Below, piece by piece: positions 20,176 to 29,848 of a stretch of 64,000 nucleotides of DNA (within the stretch, counting starts at the first letter, position 1; each line of letters begins with the position of its first letter). This stretch comes from Pseudomonas sp. CCI4.2. GTDB lineage: Bacteria > Pseudomonadota > Gammaproteobacteria > Pseudomonadales > Pseudomonadaceae. The position numbers and the translations under genes are program-made. Below the pieces are notes generated by a model, which ran no database searches, was not told the origin of the DNA, and saw nothing but the letters and a program-made list of their open reading frames with translations. Where the stretch lies: assembly GCF_034350045.1 (NCBI RefSeq), contig NZ_CP133781.1, positions 4,948,501-5,012,500 on the forward strand, read 5' to 3'.

Positions 20176-22086
20176 TCACGCGTCCAGCTCAGCCCAACGT
20201 TCCAGCAAGGTGTCGAGCTGCGCTTGCAGGTTTTCCAGTTGCGCCAGCACCGCAGCCGATTGCTCGGCAGGCCGCTGATAGAAACCGGCATCGGCCATTT
20301 CAGCGTTCAACGAAGCCATTTGCGCTTCAACGTCGTCGATCTGCTTAGGCAACGCTTCCAGCTCGCGCTGGAGCTTGTAGCTGAGTTTTTTCTTGGCAAC
20401 CGGCATGTCCTGAGCGGCAACCGGGGTTGCCGCAACGGCAGCGGTAGCCAGTTCAGCTTTACCGGACTTGTTCTCGGTAACGCCCAACAGACGTGGCGAA
20501 CCACCCTGACGCAACCAGTCCTGATACCCACCGACGTACTCACGAACCTTGCCTTCGCCTTCAAACACCAAGGTACTGGTCACCACGTTGTCGAGGAATG
20601 CCCGGTCGTGACTGACCATCAGCACGGTGCCTTTAAACGTCAGCAGAACCTCTTCAAGGAGCTCAAGGGTCTCCACGTCCAAGTCGTTGGTCGGTTCGTC
20701 AAGGACCAGCAGGTTGGCTGGTTTGCTGAACAGTTTTGCCAGCAACAGACGAGCACGTTCACCGCCGGACAACGCCTTCACCGGTGTACGCGCACGTTGG
20801 GGGCTAAACAGGAAATCACCCAGATAGCTCAGCACGTGACGGCTCTGACCATCGATATCGATGAAGTCGCGACCTTCGGCCACGTTGTCGATAACGGTTT
20901 TTTCCAGATCGAGCTGGTGACGTAACTGATCGAAATAAGCCACGTCCAGGCGTGTACCCACCTCAACCGAACCGCTACTTGGCTGCAGGCTGTCGAGCAT
21001 CAACTTGAGCAAGGTGGTCTTGCCGGTACCGTTGGCACCCAACAGACCAATACGGTCTTCGCGCTGCAAGACCATGGAGAAGTCTTTGATCAGGAACGGA
21101 CCGCCTGGGTGAGCAAAGCTGACGTTATCCAGAACCATCACTTGCTTACCGGATTTATCGGCCGTATCGAGTTGGATATTGGCCTTGCCGGTGCGCTCGC
21201 GACGCTCGCCACGCTCTACACGTAATTCTTTCAGAGCACGTACGCGGCCTTCGTTACGCGTGCGACGGGCTTTGATGCCCTGGCGAATCCAGACTTCTTC
21301 TTGGGCAAGACGCTTGTCGAACAAGGCGTTGGCAGTATCTTCGGCCGCCAACTGGGCTTCTTTGTGCACCAGGAAACTGGCGTAATCGCCGTTCCAGTCG
21401 ATCAAGCCGCCACGGTCCAACTCAAGAATCCGGGTGGCCAGGTTCTGCAGGAATGCCCGGTCGTGCGTGATGAACAGAACCGCGCCCTGAAAACCAAGCA
21501 GGGCCTCTTCGAGCCAGGCGATTGCGCCAATGTCCAAGTGGTTGGTTGGTTCGTCGAGCAACAGCAGATCCGGCTCGGATACCAAGGCCTGGGCCAGCAG
21601 CACCCGGCGACGCCAGCCACCCGAAAGCTCAGCCAGGGTTTTGTCGGCCGGTAATTGCAAGCGGCTCAGCGTACTGTCGACCAATTGCTGCAAGCGCCAG
21701 CCGTCACGGGCTTCGAGGTCTTGCTGAACGTGCATCAGCTTGTCTAGGTCCTCGGCGGTGACGATGTTCTGGCTCAGGTGGTGATATTCGGCAAGCAGTG
21801 CGCCGACGCCGTCCAGGCCTTCGGCAACCACGTCGAACACAGTCCGCCCGTCTGCTTCCGGCAACTCTTGCGGCAGTTCGCCGATTTTCAGGCCCGGCGC
21901 GCGCCACACAGCGCCGTCATCCGGCTTCTGAATGCCTTTAACCAGTTTCAACATACTGGACTTGCCGGTGCCGTTGCGGCCGATGATGCACACCCGCTCA
22001 CCACGGGCGATCTGCCAGGACACCTTGTCCAACAACGGCATAGCGCCGAAAGCAAGGGACACATCGCTGAATTTGAGCAGGGTCAT
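20176..22086 (-). CDS. uup: ABC-F ATPase Uup
   Basis: 636 residues from ATG 22086 (MTLLKFSDVSLAFG); an upstream in-frame extension of 59 residues lacks family similarity. It has two ABC domains and no membrane segments: Walker A GRNGTGKSS and GANGTGKTT, signatures LSGGWRRR and LSGGERARL, Walker B LLLLDEPTNHLD and LLVLDEPTNDLD. After a Lys/Ala linker, a C-terminal coiled coil begins near residue 560, the feature separating Uup from EttA. ABC-F proteins act on the ribosome; Uup also binds branched DNA and lowers transposon excision in E. coli. It corresponds to PA3019. Confidence 0.93.
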   Translation of the reverse strand: MTLLKFSDVSLAFGAMPLLDKVSWQIARGERVCIIGRNGTGKSSMLKLVKGIQKPDDGAVWRAPGLKIGELPQELPEADGRTVFDVVAEGLDGVGALLAEYHHLSQNIVTAEDLDKLMHVQQDLEARDGWRLQQLVDSTLSRLQLPADKTLAELSGGWRRRVLLAQALVSEPDLLLLDEPTNHLDIGAIAWLEEALLGFQGAVLFITHDRAFLQNLATRILELDRGGLIDWNGDYASFLVHKEAQLAAEDTANALFDKRLAQEEVWIRQGIKARRTRNEGRVRALKELRVERGERRERTGKANIQLDTADKSGKQVMVLDNVSFAHPGGPFLIKDFSMVLQREDRIGLLGANGTGKTTLLKLMLDSLQPSSGSVEVGTRLDVAYFDQLRHQLDLEKTVIDNVAEGRDFIDIDGQSRHVLSYLGDFLFSPQRARTPVKALSGGERARLLLAKLFSKPANLLVLDEPTNDLDVETLELLEEVLLTFKGTVLMVSHDRAFLDNVVTSTLVFEGEGKVREYVGGYQDWLRQGGSPRLLGVTENKSGKAELATAAVAATPVAAQDMPVAKKKLSYKLQRELEALPKQIDDVEAQMASLNAEMADAGFYQRPAEQSAAVLAQLENLQAQLDTLLERWAELDA

Positions 22087-22310
22087 GATCTTCTCCAAAA
22101 ACTGGGGGCGCATTCTACCTGAGATACCCGCCGCATGTTGGCATTCAATAACAATCAAACAGGCGCCATTGGCCCTCGTTGCGCTGAGACGCTGATGAAT
22201 ATCCAACAACATCGAGCCTATTGCCCCGCAAGCACAGGCAATGCTTTCACCCGGAGTAGGCAAGGGCTAAGCTAACGGAACTTTTATCGTTTCCTCTGCA
22301 CGGAAGTCTC

Positions 22311-24239
22311 ATGCGCAGTCGTTTGCTCGGCCTTTTATCCTGTCTGCTTGTCTCTGCCACCGCCGCCCAATTTGCTCAGGCGGGGGACATTATCCAACAG
22401 CGTCAGTATTACGATGAAGCAAAACGGGCATTGGCCAAAGGCGATACCGGGCCTTATATGCGTTACAGCGAAGCGCTTGCCGACTACCCGCTGGAACCGT
22501 ATCTGGAATATGACGAACTGACCGCTCGCCTCAAAACTGCCAGTAACCAAGAGATTGAAAAATTTCTCGCGCAGCACGGTGACCTGCCCCAAGCCAACTG
22601 GATGAAATTGCGCTGGCTGCGCTGGCTGGCCGATCGCGGCGACTGGCAGCCCTTCGTCAAGTATTACGACCCCAAGCTCAATTTCGTTGAGCTGGACTGC
22701 CTGTATGGCCAATACCAACTGAGCCATAACCTGCGCTCCGAAGGCTACGCCAACGCCGAAAAACTCTGGATGACCAGCAAGACTTTGCCAGCCTCGTGTG
22801 ACGGTTTGTTCGCGCGCTGGGCAGCGGAAGGTCAGTTAACCGAAGAGAAACGCTGGAAACGCGCAAAACTAGCCGCGTCGGCGCGCAATTACAGCCTGGC
22901 CACGACCCTGGTCGACAGCCTCGTGACCCTCGCCCCCCAAGGCCGACTACTGATCGCGGTCGCACAGAAGCCCGAGTTGCTCAACGACCCTTCGCGCTTC
23001 CGGCCGGTCGATGAGGCCATGTCGGACGTGGTGGGCCTCGGCTTGCGTCGTTTGGCCAGGAAAGACCCACAGAAGGCCTTGGAGATGCTGGACAGCTACT
23101 CCTTAACCATGCACTTCTCCCGTGACGAGCAAGTAGCGATTGCCAAGGAAATCGGCCTTACGTTAGCGCGCAGCTTCGACGGTCGTGCCTTGGAAGTGAT
23201 GACCAAATACGACCCGGACCTGCGCGACGACACCGTCACCGAGTGGCGCCTGCGTTTATTGTTGCGACTTGGCCGTTGGGACGATGCGTACCAACTGACC
23301 CGCCGACTGCCTCAGGACCTCGCCACAACCAACCGCTGGCGCTACTGGAAAGCGCGCTCACTGGAACTGTCCCAGCCCAACAATCCGCTGGTGCCTTCAC
23401 TCTACAAAGCCGTTTCCAAAGAGCGTGACTTCTACGGTTTTCTTGCCGCCGACCGCACACAAACTGCGTATCAGTTGAATAATCACCCGCTGATGCTCAG
23501 CCAGCAGATCATCAATAAGGTGCGCAACACCCCTGGCGTGCGTCGAGCGTTGGAATTTCATGATCGCGGCGAAGTCGTCGACGGCCGACGCGAGTGGTAT
23601 TACGTCAGCCGCTTGTTCAATCGCGATGAGATGGTTGCCCAAGCGAAGCTCGCCTACGACATGCATTGGTACTTTCCAGCCATCCGCACCATCAGTCAGG
23701 CGCAGTATTGGGATGACCTGGACATCCGCTTCCCGATGGCTCACCGCGACACTCTGGTGCGCGAAGCCAATGTGCGTGGCTTGCATTCCAGCTGGGTATT
23801 CGCCATTACTCGCCAGGAAAGTGCATTCATGGACGATGCCCGCTCCGGCGTTGGCGCCAGCGGCCTGATGCAGTTGATGCCAGCGACTGCCCGAGATACC
23901 GCGCGTAAATTCAGCATCCCGCTGGCATCACCGCAGCAAGTGCTTGACCCCGATAAAAACATCCAACTGGGCGCCGCGTACCTGAGCCAAGTGCACAGCC
24001 AGTTCAACGGCAATCGCGTGCTGGCCTCGGCCGCCTACAACGCTGGCCCGGCGCGTGTTCGTCAGTGGCTCAAAGGTGCAAATCACCTGGCGTTTGACGT
24101 TTGGGTTGAAAGCATCCCGTTCGACGAAACCCGTCAGTACGTCGAGAACGTGCTGTCTTATTCGGTCATTTACGGAGCAAAACTCAACTCGCCGCAACCG
24201 CTGGTGGATTGGCATGAACGGTTTTTTGATGATTTGTAA
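22311..24239 (+). CDS. slt: Soluble lytic murein transglycosylase
   Basis: 642 residues with a cleavable signal peptide (about 1-24, ending AQFAQA). A long alpha-helical superhelical U/L domain covers about residues 25-450. The C-terminal SLT catalytic domain has the catalytic Glu in ITRQESAFMDDARSGVGASG near residue 504, followed by LMQLMPATA and a conserved AAYNAGPARVRQWL. Slt70-type enzymes cleave the glycan strand of peptidoglycan in the periplasm, forming 1,6-anhydromuramyl products that NagZ later processes. A perfect hairpin follows the stop codon. Confidence 0.96.
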   Translation: MRSRLLGLLSCLLVSATAAQFAQAGDIIQQRQYYDEAKRALAKGDTGPYMRYSEALADYPLEPYLEYDELTARLKTASNQEIEKFLAQHGDLPQANWMKLRWLRWLADRGDWQPFVKYYDPKLNFVELDCLYGQYQLSHNLRSEGYANAEKLWMTSKTLPASCDGLFARWAAEGQLTEEKRWKRAKLAASARNYSLATTLVDSLVTLAPQGRLLIAVAQKPELLNDPSRFRPVDEAMSDVVGLGLRRLARKDPQKALEMLDSYSLTMHFSRDEQVAIAKEIGLTLARSFDGRALEVMTKYDPDLRDDTVTEWRLRLLLRLGRWDDAYQLTRRLPQDLATTNRWRYWKARSLELSQPNNPLVPSLYKAVSKERDFYGFLAADRTQTAYQLNNHPLMLSQQIINKVRNTPGVRRALEFHDRGEVVDGRREWYYVSRLFNRDEMVAQAKLAYDMHWYFPAIRTISQAQYWDDLDIRFPMAHRDTLVREANVRGLHSSWVFAITRQESAFMDDARSGVGASGLMQLMPATARDTARKFSIPLASPQQVLDPDKNIQLGAAYLSQVHSQFNGNRVLASAAYNAGPARVRQWLKGANHLAFDVWVESIPFDETRQYVENVLSYSVIYGAKLNSPQPLVDWHERFFDDL

Positions 24240-24254
24240 GCAGTACGCGGCGCA

Positions 24255-24286
24255 TCTGTAGGAGCCAACAAGTTGGCTCCTACAGA
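24255..24286. repeat. Short perfect palindromic repeat after slt
   Basis: TCTGTAGGAGCCAA, a 4-nt CAAG loop, then TTGGCTCCTACAGA. A minimal copy of the TGTAGGAGCCAAC repeat family. Its 14-bp perfect stem could act as an mRNA-end hairpin for slt. Confidence 0.85.
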
Positions 24287-24300
24287 GGACTGCGAATCAC

Positions 24301-24347
24301 TGTGGGACCGAATTCATTCGGGAAGGCTTCAGCCCTGACACATCGGA
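24301..24347. repeat. Partial copy of the TGTGGGACCGAAT repeat
   Basis: It begins TGTGGGACCGAATTCATTCG and continues with GGAAGGCTTCAGCCCTGACA. It is the left part of the ~122 bp composite element seen complete at 33247-33371 and 56353-56474. Confidence 0.75.
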
Positions 24348-24370
24348 CGCTGGGGCCTCTCTACAGATCT

Positions 24371-25180
24371 TTACTCCAACACCGTGACCGGCATCCCAAC
24401 CTCAAGGGTGCCGGGCCCGTCATTGACCATGTTCTGCCCAAACCATATGTCCCCGTCCCGTTCACGGTAGGTTTTCAGGGTCGCCATAGGTTCGCGGTCC
24501 GGCGAGCGTTCGCCGGTCTTTGGATCGAGGGTGGTCAGTATGCAGCGGGTGCAGCCTTTGAGCAGACGAAATTCGATGTCGCCGATGCGGATACGTTTCC
24601 AACCATCTTCAGCGAACGCCTCACTGCCCTCCACTACCAGATTCGGTCGAAAGCGCAGCATTTCCAGTGGCCGTCCGACCTTGGCCGACAGGTCATCAAG
24701 GGACGCTTGGCCAATCAACAGCAACGGAAAGCCATCGGTGAAACCCACTTTATCCTCAACCGTGCCGTAACCGCTGGGCAGCCAGCGCGCACGCTCGGCC
24801 GGGACATGCACCATGCGCGTCGGCCGCCCCATGAACGCGGTAAGCCAGTGTGCGGCAGCATCGCCAGCGTCTGGCACACGCAAGGTGTCACGCCAGATGG
24901 TCACGCCAAGCAATGAACTCTCGGTAACTTCCGGTACGGGAACATCAAGCGCTGCGAGGCCTGGCGCACTTAAGGTCAAGCCACCCGTTGCGCTCCATAA
25001 CGCCGACAATTGCGACATTTGTGGCATGGCCCGCTGGGTGAAAAAACGTCCGGTGCCCTCCTCTACCAGCATCCAGCGACGATCACCGGTCAACCCCAAC
25101 CCGTCGAACGCTGCTTGCTGGAGCGGCTCGGCAATGCCGGACTTGAGTGGGTATCGATAAAGGGCGCTGAGGCGCAGCAT
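24371..25180 (-). CDS. MOSC-domain protein (YcbX-like N-terminal barrel)
   Basis: 269 residues from ATG 25180 (MLRLSALYRYPLKSG). The MOSC N-terminal beta-barrel domain comes first, then the MOSC domain with its conserved Cys in the FRLLKGCTRCILTTLDPKTGE motif near residue 204. MOSC proteins handle the molybdenum cofactor sulfur or act as Mo enzymes. YcbX reduces N-hydroxylated compounds, and this protein has YcbX length without the C-terminal ferredoxin domain. Cytoplasmic. No partner gene is adjacent. Confidence 0.88.
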   Translation of the reverse strand: MLRLSALYRYPLKSGIAEPLQQAAFDGLGLTGDRRWMLVEEGTGRFFTQRAMPQMSQLSALWSATGGLTLSAPGLAALDVPVPEVTESSLLGVTIWRDTLRVPDAGDAAAHWLTAFMGRPTRMVHVPAERARWLPSGYGTVEDKVGFTDGFPLLLIGQASLDDLSAKVGRPLEMLRFRPNLVVEGSEAFAEDGWKRIRIGDIEFRLLKGCTRCILTTLDPKTGERSPDREPMATLKTYRERDGDIWFGQNMVNDGPGTLEVGMPVTVLE

Positions 25181-25279
25181 GGTCGGTTTTCCTGAATGCG
25201 AAAAAAACCAACTTATACGAGTTGCCGGCGCCCTCGACAACCCCCCTTGCTGAGCCTCAACTCAAATCAGCAGCCGTAA

Positions 25280-26209
25280 TCAGCTCTGATCGAGCATCAA
25301 ACGCTCACGCACCACGTCAACCAATTTATCCGGCTGGAATTTGGAGAGGAAGTTGTCGCAGCCAACCTTTTTCACCATGGACTCGTTGAAACTGCCCGAC
25401 AACGAGGTGTGTAACACGACATACAGTTTGCGCAAGCGCGGATCGCTGCGAATCTCGGTGGTCAACCGATAGCCATCCATTTCTGGCATTTCGGCATCGG
25501 TGAAAATCATCAACAACTTGTCAGTCATCACTTCGCCGGAGTCCGCCCAGCCTTTGAGCATGTTCAGCGCCTTGAGGCCGTCACGAGCCACGTGCATCTT
25601 TACCCCGAGCTGAGACAACGTCTCGCGCAGCTGGGACAGCGCAACGTTCGAGTCATCCACCAACAACACTTCGCGGCCACGGGCTAGCTCTAACACTGGG
25701 TCCAACAGCTTTTCGCGAGAAACTTTTGCGTTGTAGGGCACGATCTCGGCGAGGACTTTTTCCACGTCGATGATTTCCACCAACTGGTCATCGACCTTGC
25801 TGATAGCCGTCAGATAATGCTGACGACCCGCACTGGCAGGCGGCGGCAGAATCGCTTCCCAGTTCATGTTGACGATACGGTCTACGCCACCGACGAGAAA
25901 TGCCTGCACTGAGCGATTGTACTCAGTGACGATAATGGTGCTGTTTGGCCCTGGAATCAGTGGGCGCATGCCGATGGCTTGGGACAAATCGATTACCGGC
26001 AATGTCTGTCCACGCAAGTTGACCACACCACAAACAAAGGGATGACGCTGCGGCATCAATGTCAGCTTGGGCAGTTGCAGCACCTCTTGAACCTTGAACA
26101 CGTTAATCGCAAATAACTGCCGACCCGCCAGGCGGAACATCAGGATTTCCAGGCGATTCTCACCCACCAGCTGCGTACGTTGATCTACCGTGTCGAGAAT
26201 GCCGGCCAT
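25280..26209 (-). CDS. cheV: Chemotaxis coupling protein CheV
   Basis: 309 residues: an N-terminal CheW-like domain (about 15-160, FRLAGRQLFAINVFKVQEVL, VNLRGQTLPVIDL) joined to a C-terminal receiver domain (about 178-305). The phosphoacceptor is Asp238 (FTDAEMPEMDG), with acidic VDDSN near 184-188 and Lys in LSKFQP. CheV links chemoreceptors to CheA, and phosphorylation of the receiver tunes adaptation. It is transcribed alone, with 484 bp upstream that holds no clear gene. Confidence 0.95.
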   Translation of the reverse strand: MAGILDTVDQRTQLVGENRLEILMFRLAGRQLFAINVFKVQEVLQLPKLTLMPQRHPFVCGVVNLRGQTLPVIDLSQAIGMRPLIPGPNSTIIVTEYNRSVQAFLVGGVDRIVNMNWEAILPPPASAGRQHYLTAISKVDDQLVEIIDVEKVLAEIVPYNAKVSREKLLDPVLELARGREVLLVDDSNVALSQLRETLSQLGVKMHVARDGLKALNMLKGWADSGEVMTDKLLMIFTDAEMPEMDGYRLTTEIRSDPRLRKLYVVLHTSLSGSFNESMVKKVGCDNFLSKFQPDKLVDVVRERLMLDQS

Positions 26210-26693
26210 TATGACTCCTGGAGGTGGTTCAAGTATTAGAGCGCTTCGTAGTGTATCGGCTGAAGCAGGCGAGACCTTAATATCTGGAAGTATGGCACGG
26301 AGCCATTGATATCATATTAATATTAAGGGAAACCCTTAGCCGTCATCAGGCCCAACCTGATATTCGCCCTGTGTAATAGACATTAATGTGACGTTATTCT
26401 CATTGCATGAACGGAGTCAGGCTTGTGTCGGCTATAACGCGGCCCAAATCAAGCAATACCAGACGCCTTATTGCCTCTCTCGGGCGCCGAGCAGGCCGTG
26501 CCGCCATTGGCAGTGAAGGGGCGCCCCGAGCCCCTATAAGAAGGTCGTACAGACAACAGATCGAATCGGTCGATACAGTTCAAAAACAAAACTCGGAAAC
26601 GGCCTACAGACTTCCGTTTGATTTCAACATTAACTTGAGGCCACTCGCCAAGCGAGATTTACGTTCGCTGACCAAGAGCTGTGGAGATAAAGC
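26210..26693. other. 484 bp intergenic region without a convincing gene
   Basis: The left part is AT-rich (26290-26335, CATATTAATATTAAG) and probably holds the cheV promoter. A short rightward frame (26407-26700) is rich in Arg and Ser, resembles no family and overlaps the next gene start; I do not accept it as a gene. A small GC hairpin (AGGGGC...GCCCCT, near 26516-26535) lacks a T run. Confidence 0.5.
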
Positions 26694-27179
26694 ATGTTGA
26701 AGGACAAAGAGTGGCAACATTCGCTTCCTGATTTTTTGACAGGAGCCCAAACGCTTCTTACCAAATCGGACGAGTGCCTGAGTCACCTCGAACTGTTTAC
26801 TAACGATAAGGACGCTATCGAATGCTTGCTTGGCACCTTACTGACCCTCGCCCATAAGGCCGACGCGCTCGGCCTCGACGGTATCACTGATTTTTCCCTG
26901 CGAATTAATCGCCTGTTAAGCCTCGCTTATCCGCATATCAGCCTGCAGGGTGACACGCTGCGAGCGCTAAAGAACTGCTTCACCCTCCTGGCCTGGCAAC
27001 TGGAACTAATCGATGCCGACACCGGGCTTTTGCTCCTTGATGACAGCGAACAAGTGGAGTTGCTATACGCCTTTGCAACCATCGCTGGGCTCGAACATGA
27101 ACTGGCGAGTCTAATGCCCAGCGCGACGTGGTCGACGCCTTTGGCGCTTCGATTAAACGTCATAGCACACAGGCACTGA
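26694..27179 (+). CDS. Small helical protein, possibly Hpt-like
   Basis: 161 residues, acidic, almost entirely helical, without signal peptide or membrane segment. LLGTLLTLAHKADALGLDGITDFSLRINRLLS resembles the helical-bundle core of histidine-phosphotransfer domains. However, the usual HxxKGxxxxxG is reduced to HKADALG, so phosphotransfer is uncertain. It is followed after 210 bp by a histidine kinase and response regulator on the same strand, which makes a role in that circuit conceivable. Family not recognised; the Hpt reading is an inference. Confidence 0.6.
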   Translation: MLKDKEWQHSLPDFLTGAQTLLTKSDECLSHLELFTNDKDAIECLLGTLLTLAHKADALGLDGITDFSLRINRLLSLAYPHISLQGDTLRALKNCFTLLAWQLELIDADTGLLLLDDSEQVELLYAFATIAGLEHELASLMPSATWSTPLALRLNVIAHRH

Positions 27180-27389
27180 TTCATCAGGCTTCGCCGACCC
27201 TGAAAGGCTAACAAAGCATCTTGGGGTCGCGCATAGACTTTCAAGGCGCTACGCTGATCACCTGCTCTGACGCCCTGCCAACTAGTGGCATTGCGTCAGC
27301 GCACTCATTTGCATACTTCCCAACCCGAAATTGACTTAATAACAATCCAATCGGGTTATCCGCAGCAAACATCAAACGGCTCCTGCGCT

Positions 27390-28280
27390 ATGTACGCCAG
27401 CATCAAATCACTCAAATTTCGGCCGCTGAGCAAGAACACTGCTCGTTGGTTGACCGTCGTGCTCTGCGGGGGGTTGATTGCGGGCAATGTCGCCGTTTAT
27501 TTCACGGCAATGGCCTTGCCGCCTGAACTGTTGGCGCTAAACCTGGCCACTGTCGCCAGCGTCTGGTATGTCCAGCGCCGGTCGGGTGACTCGATCAACT
27601 TTCAGCCGCAAGAACTGGCTGAACGCATGCTCGAAGTTCAAGAAACCGAACGTCATCGACTTAGCCGGGAACTGCATGACGACATTGGGCAGATGCTCAC
27701 CGCCGCCAAACTGCAAACCGACGTGCTGCAACGTCATATGCCCGCGCAGCTGAATAAGCAGTTTTCAACGTTATGCACCACCCTGGATGAAACGCTGGCG
27801 AAGGTGCGCGATGTGTCGGCCATTCTCAATCCCCGCCAACTGACCAGTCTTGGACTGGAAGCCAGCTTGCGTGAGCATCTGTTGCGCACGCTGGGTAATA
27901 CGGCGGTGCATTGGAGTCTAGAGTGTCATCAACGCCTGGCAGGTATCTCGGAAGAGGTCGCGGTTGCGGCGTTTCGGATCACCCAGGAGGCCGTGACAAA
28001 TATGCTGCGCCATGCTGCGGCAACAAATCTGCTGGTGCGTCTGCAGCGCTCACCGGAAGGATTGTCACTGCACATAACCGATGACGGCACAGGCTTTCTG
28101 CCCGCAGAAAACCCGGGGCAACAAGGTCAACGCGGCATGGCGGGCATGGCAGAGCGGATGGCGCTGCTGAGCGGCACGCTGACGGTCCAAAGCCACCCCG
28201 GCAAAGGTACTCACATCGAAGCGCTTTTTCCTTGGGCGCCCCGCGTTCGTGAACGCGCCAATACAAGCAGCGGCTCATGA
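27390..28280 (+). CDS. NarL-type sensor histidine kinase (HisKA_3)
   Basis: 296 residues from ATG 27390 (MYASIKSLKFRP). Two N-terminal membrane segments (about 19-40 and 42-61) have almost no periplasmic loop, so no external sensor domain exists. The HisKA_3 dimerisation box has the phospho-acceptor His96 in RLSRELHDDIGQ. The HATPase domain has an N box (ITQEAVTNMLRHA) and G boxes (DDGTGF, GQRGMAGMAERM). It probably senses an intramembrane or cytoplasmic cue. Its stop overlaps the start of the response regulator by 4 bp (ATGA), showing translational coupling. Confidence 0.93.
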   Translation: MYASIKSLKFRPLSKNTARWLTVVLCGGLIAGNVAVYFTAMALPPELLALNLATVASVWYVQRRSGDSINFQPQELAERMLEVQETERHRLSRELHDDIGQMLTAAKLQTDVLQRHMPAQLNKQFSTLCTTLDETLAKVRDVSAILNPRQLTSLGLEASLREHLLRTLGNTAVHWSLECHQRLAGISEEVAVAAFRITQEAVTNMLRHAAATNLLVRLQRSPEGLSLHITDDGTGFLPAENPGQQGQRGMAGMAERMALLSGTLTVQSHPGKGTHIEALFPWAPRVRERANTSSGS

Positions 28281-28936
28281 CCTGCAACCTGCTTCTGGTC
28301 GATGACCACGCGCTTATCAGGGCCGGAGTGCGCGCGCTGATTGCGGAATTTCCAGGCTACGCCGTGATTGGCGAAGCCAACGACGGCTCGCAACTACTTG
28401 AACTGGCGCGTCAGTTGCGGCCGGACATCATTCTTCTGGATATTTCCATGAAGGACACCAACGGCTTGGATGCTCTGGAACAGTTGCTCAGCGAGCTACC
28501 CTTGAGCAAGGTGCTGATCTTGTCGATGCACACCGACCCACAGATGATCATGCGAGCACTGGAGAGAGGTGCCCATGGTTACTTGCTCAAAGACGCCACC
28601 GGCACCGAACTTGAACAGGCCTTGGCGGCATTGCTTAATAACGAGCGCTACCTGAGTCCTGCCATCGCCCACGCCGTTATCAATCAAGCGCTCATCAGCG
28701 CGCACGCGCACCGCCCCGACAGCGTTGACCCGCACAATTTGACCAGTCGCCAGCTGGAAATCCTTCGCCTGATCGTACGCGGCAAATCCACCCGAGAAAT
28801 CGCCGGAGGTCTTGGTCTGAGCATTAAGACGATAGAAACCCATCGTGCGCAAATCATGAAGCGTTTGCAGATATTCGACGTCGCAGGCTTGGTGCTGTTC
28901 TGCGTGCGTGAGCGAATCATAAGTCTCGACGACTGA
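28277..28936 (+). CDS. LuxR/NarL-family response regulator
   Basis: 219 residues. The receiver domain (about 3-120) has acidic VDDH at 8-11, phosphoacceptor Asp55 (ILLDISMKD), and Lys in YLLKDATG. The C-terminal LuxR helix-turn-helix (about 153-212) contains LTSRQLEILRLIVRGKSTREIAGGL and IKTIETHR. It is the cognate partner of the overlapping histidine kinase and should bind DNA as a dimer when phosphorylated. Targets are unknown. Confidence 0.95.
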   Translation: MTCNLLLVDDHALIRAGVRALIAEFPGYAVIGEANDGSQLLELARQLRPDIILLDISMKDTNGLDALEQLLSELPLSKVLILSMHTDPQMIMRALERGAHGYLLKDATGTELEQALAALLNNERYLSPAIAHAVINQALISAHAHRPDSVDPHNLTSRQLEILRLIVRGKSTREIAGGLGLSIKTIETHRAQIMKRLQIFDVAGLVLFCVRERIISLDD

Positions 28937-28939
28937 GGG

Positions 28940-29848
28940 TCAAACATCGCTCAACAACGGCGAATGCTCGGGCAAATGCACCCGCAACGCCCCTGGACGA
29001 ATGGAAAAACGCAGGCTTTCGCCACTCAACGGCTCACCGTCAAGATTGATGTCCAATCCCCGAGTTGATTTGAGTTCGACCCACGGCAACCGTGCGCGGA
29101 TGAACATATTGTCAATTCCCAGCCCCCCGTCGAGCAATCCTTTTAGGGTGCTCACGACGTCCTGAGGTGCAGGCAAAATACTGATATCCAGCAGGCCGTC
29201 ATCCGCCAGGGCCGTCGGGCACAATACATGCCCACCTCCCGCTTGACGCCCGTTGCCAATACCCAATGCCAACAGGTCGCCACTCCAATGAAAATCAGGC
29301 CCGGTCAACTCACCGTAGGCAGCCCGCAACTCACTGAAGCGTGACAAACCGGTAAATAAATACGCCGCGCCACCCAAGACTTTCTTCAGGTCTTCAGACG
29401 TATTGGCTGTCACCTGGCTACCAAAACCACCGGTTGCCATATTTAAAAACAACTGCCCGTCGACATCACCCACGTCCACCTCACGAGCAGGCAACTCAAG
29501 CAAATCCAACGCCGATTTGGCCGCTAATGGCACACCGGCCGCACGCGCAAAATCATTGGCGGTTCCCATGGGCAACAGCGCCAAGCTGACTTCATGTGGA
29601 TACTGAGCATCCGCCAATACCAAGGCTTGGGCGATTTCACGCAGCGTTCCGTCGCCACCGCCGGCAATGATTATTCGATAACCCGTCGCCAGCGCCTCGT
29701 TCACCAGACGCTGAGCATCCCCCCCTTCCCAGGTCACTCTCACCTCAAGCTGCCAGCCCTCCTCGCGTTTGGCCCCGACAGCGGCGCGGACTTCTTCGTT
29801 GAGCGCTTGCTTGCCGTGCAATATCAGAAGTGCCATGCGTTGCGTCAT
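28940..29848 (-). CDS. yegS: YegS-type diacylglycerol/lipid kinase
   Basis: 302 residues. The DAGK catalytic domain has the nucleotide-binding IIIAGGGDGTLREIAQAL near residues 59-76 and LLPMGTANDFARAAG near 91-105. YegS phosphorylates lipid substrates such as phosphatidylglycerol in vitro; the physiological substrate is unsettled. It lacks membrane segments, as YegS does. Convergent with the response regulator: the stops are 3 bp apart. Confidence 0.92.
   Translation of the reverse strand: MTQRMALLILHGKQALNEEVRAAVGAKREEGWQLEVRVTWEGGDAQRLVNEALATGYRIIIAGGGDGTLREIAQALVLADAQYPHEVSLALLPMGTANDFARAAGVPLAAKSALDLLELPAREVDVGDVDGQLFLNMATGGFGSQVTANTSEDLKKVLGGAAYLFTGLSRFSELRAAYGELTGPDFHWSGDLLALGIGNGRQAGGGHVLCPTALADDGLLDISILPAPQDVVSTLKGLLDGGLGIDNMFIRARLPWVELKSTRGLDINLDGEPLSGESLRFSIRPGALRVHLPEHSPLLSDV

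Noticed and set aside
26292..26310. Sigma-54-like promoter (TGGCAC...TTGA)
   Set aside because: The spacing between the GG and GC elements is wrong and the -12 GC is missing.
26407..26700. 97-residue frame before the Hpt-like gene
   Set aside because: Arg/Ser-rich, no good ribosome site, overlaps the next start and resembles nothing known.
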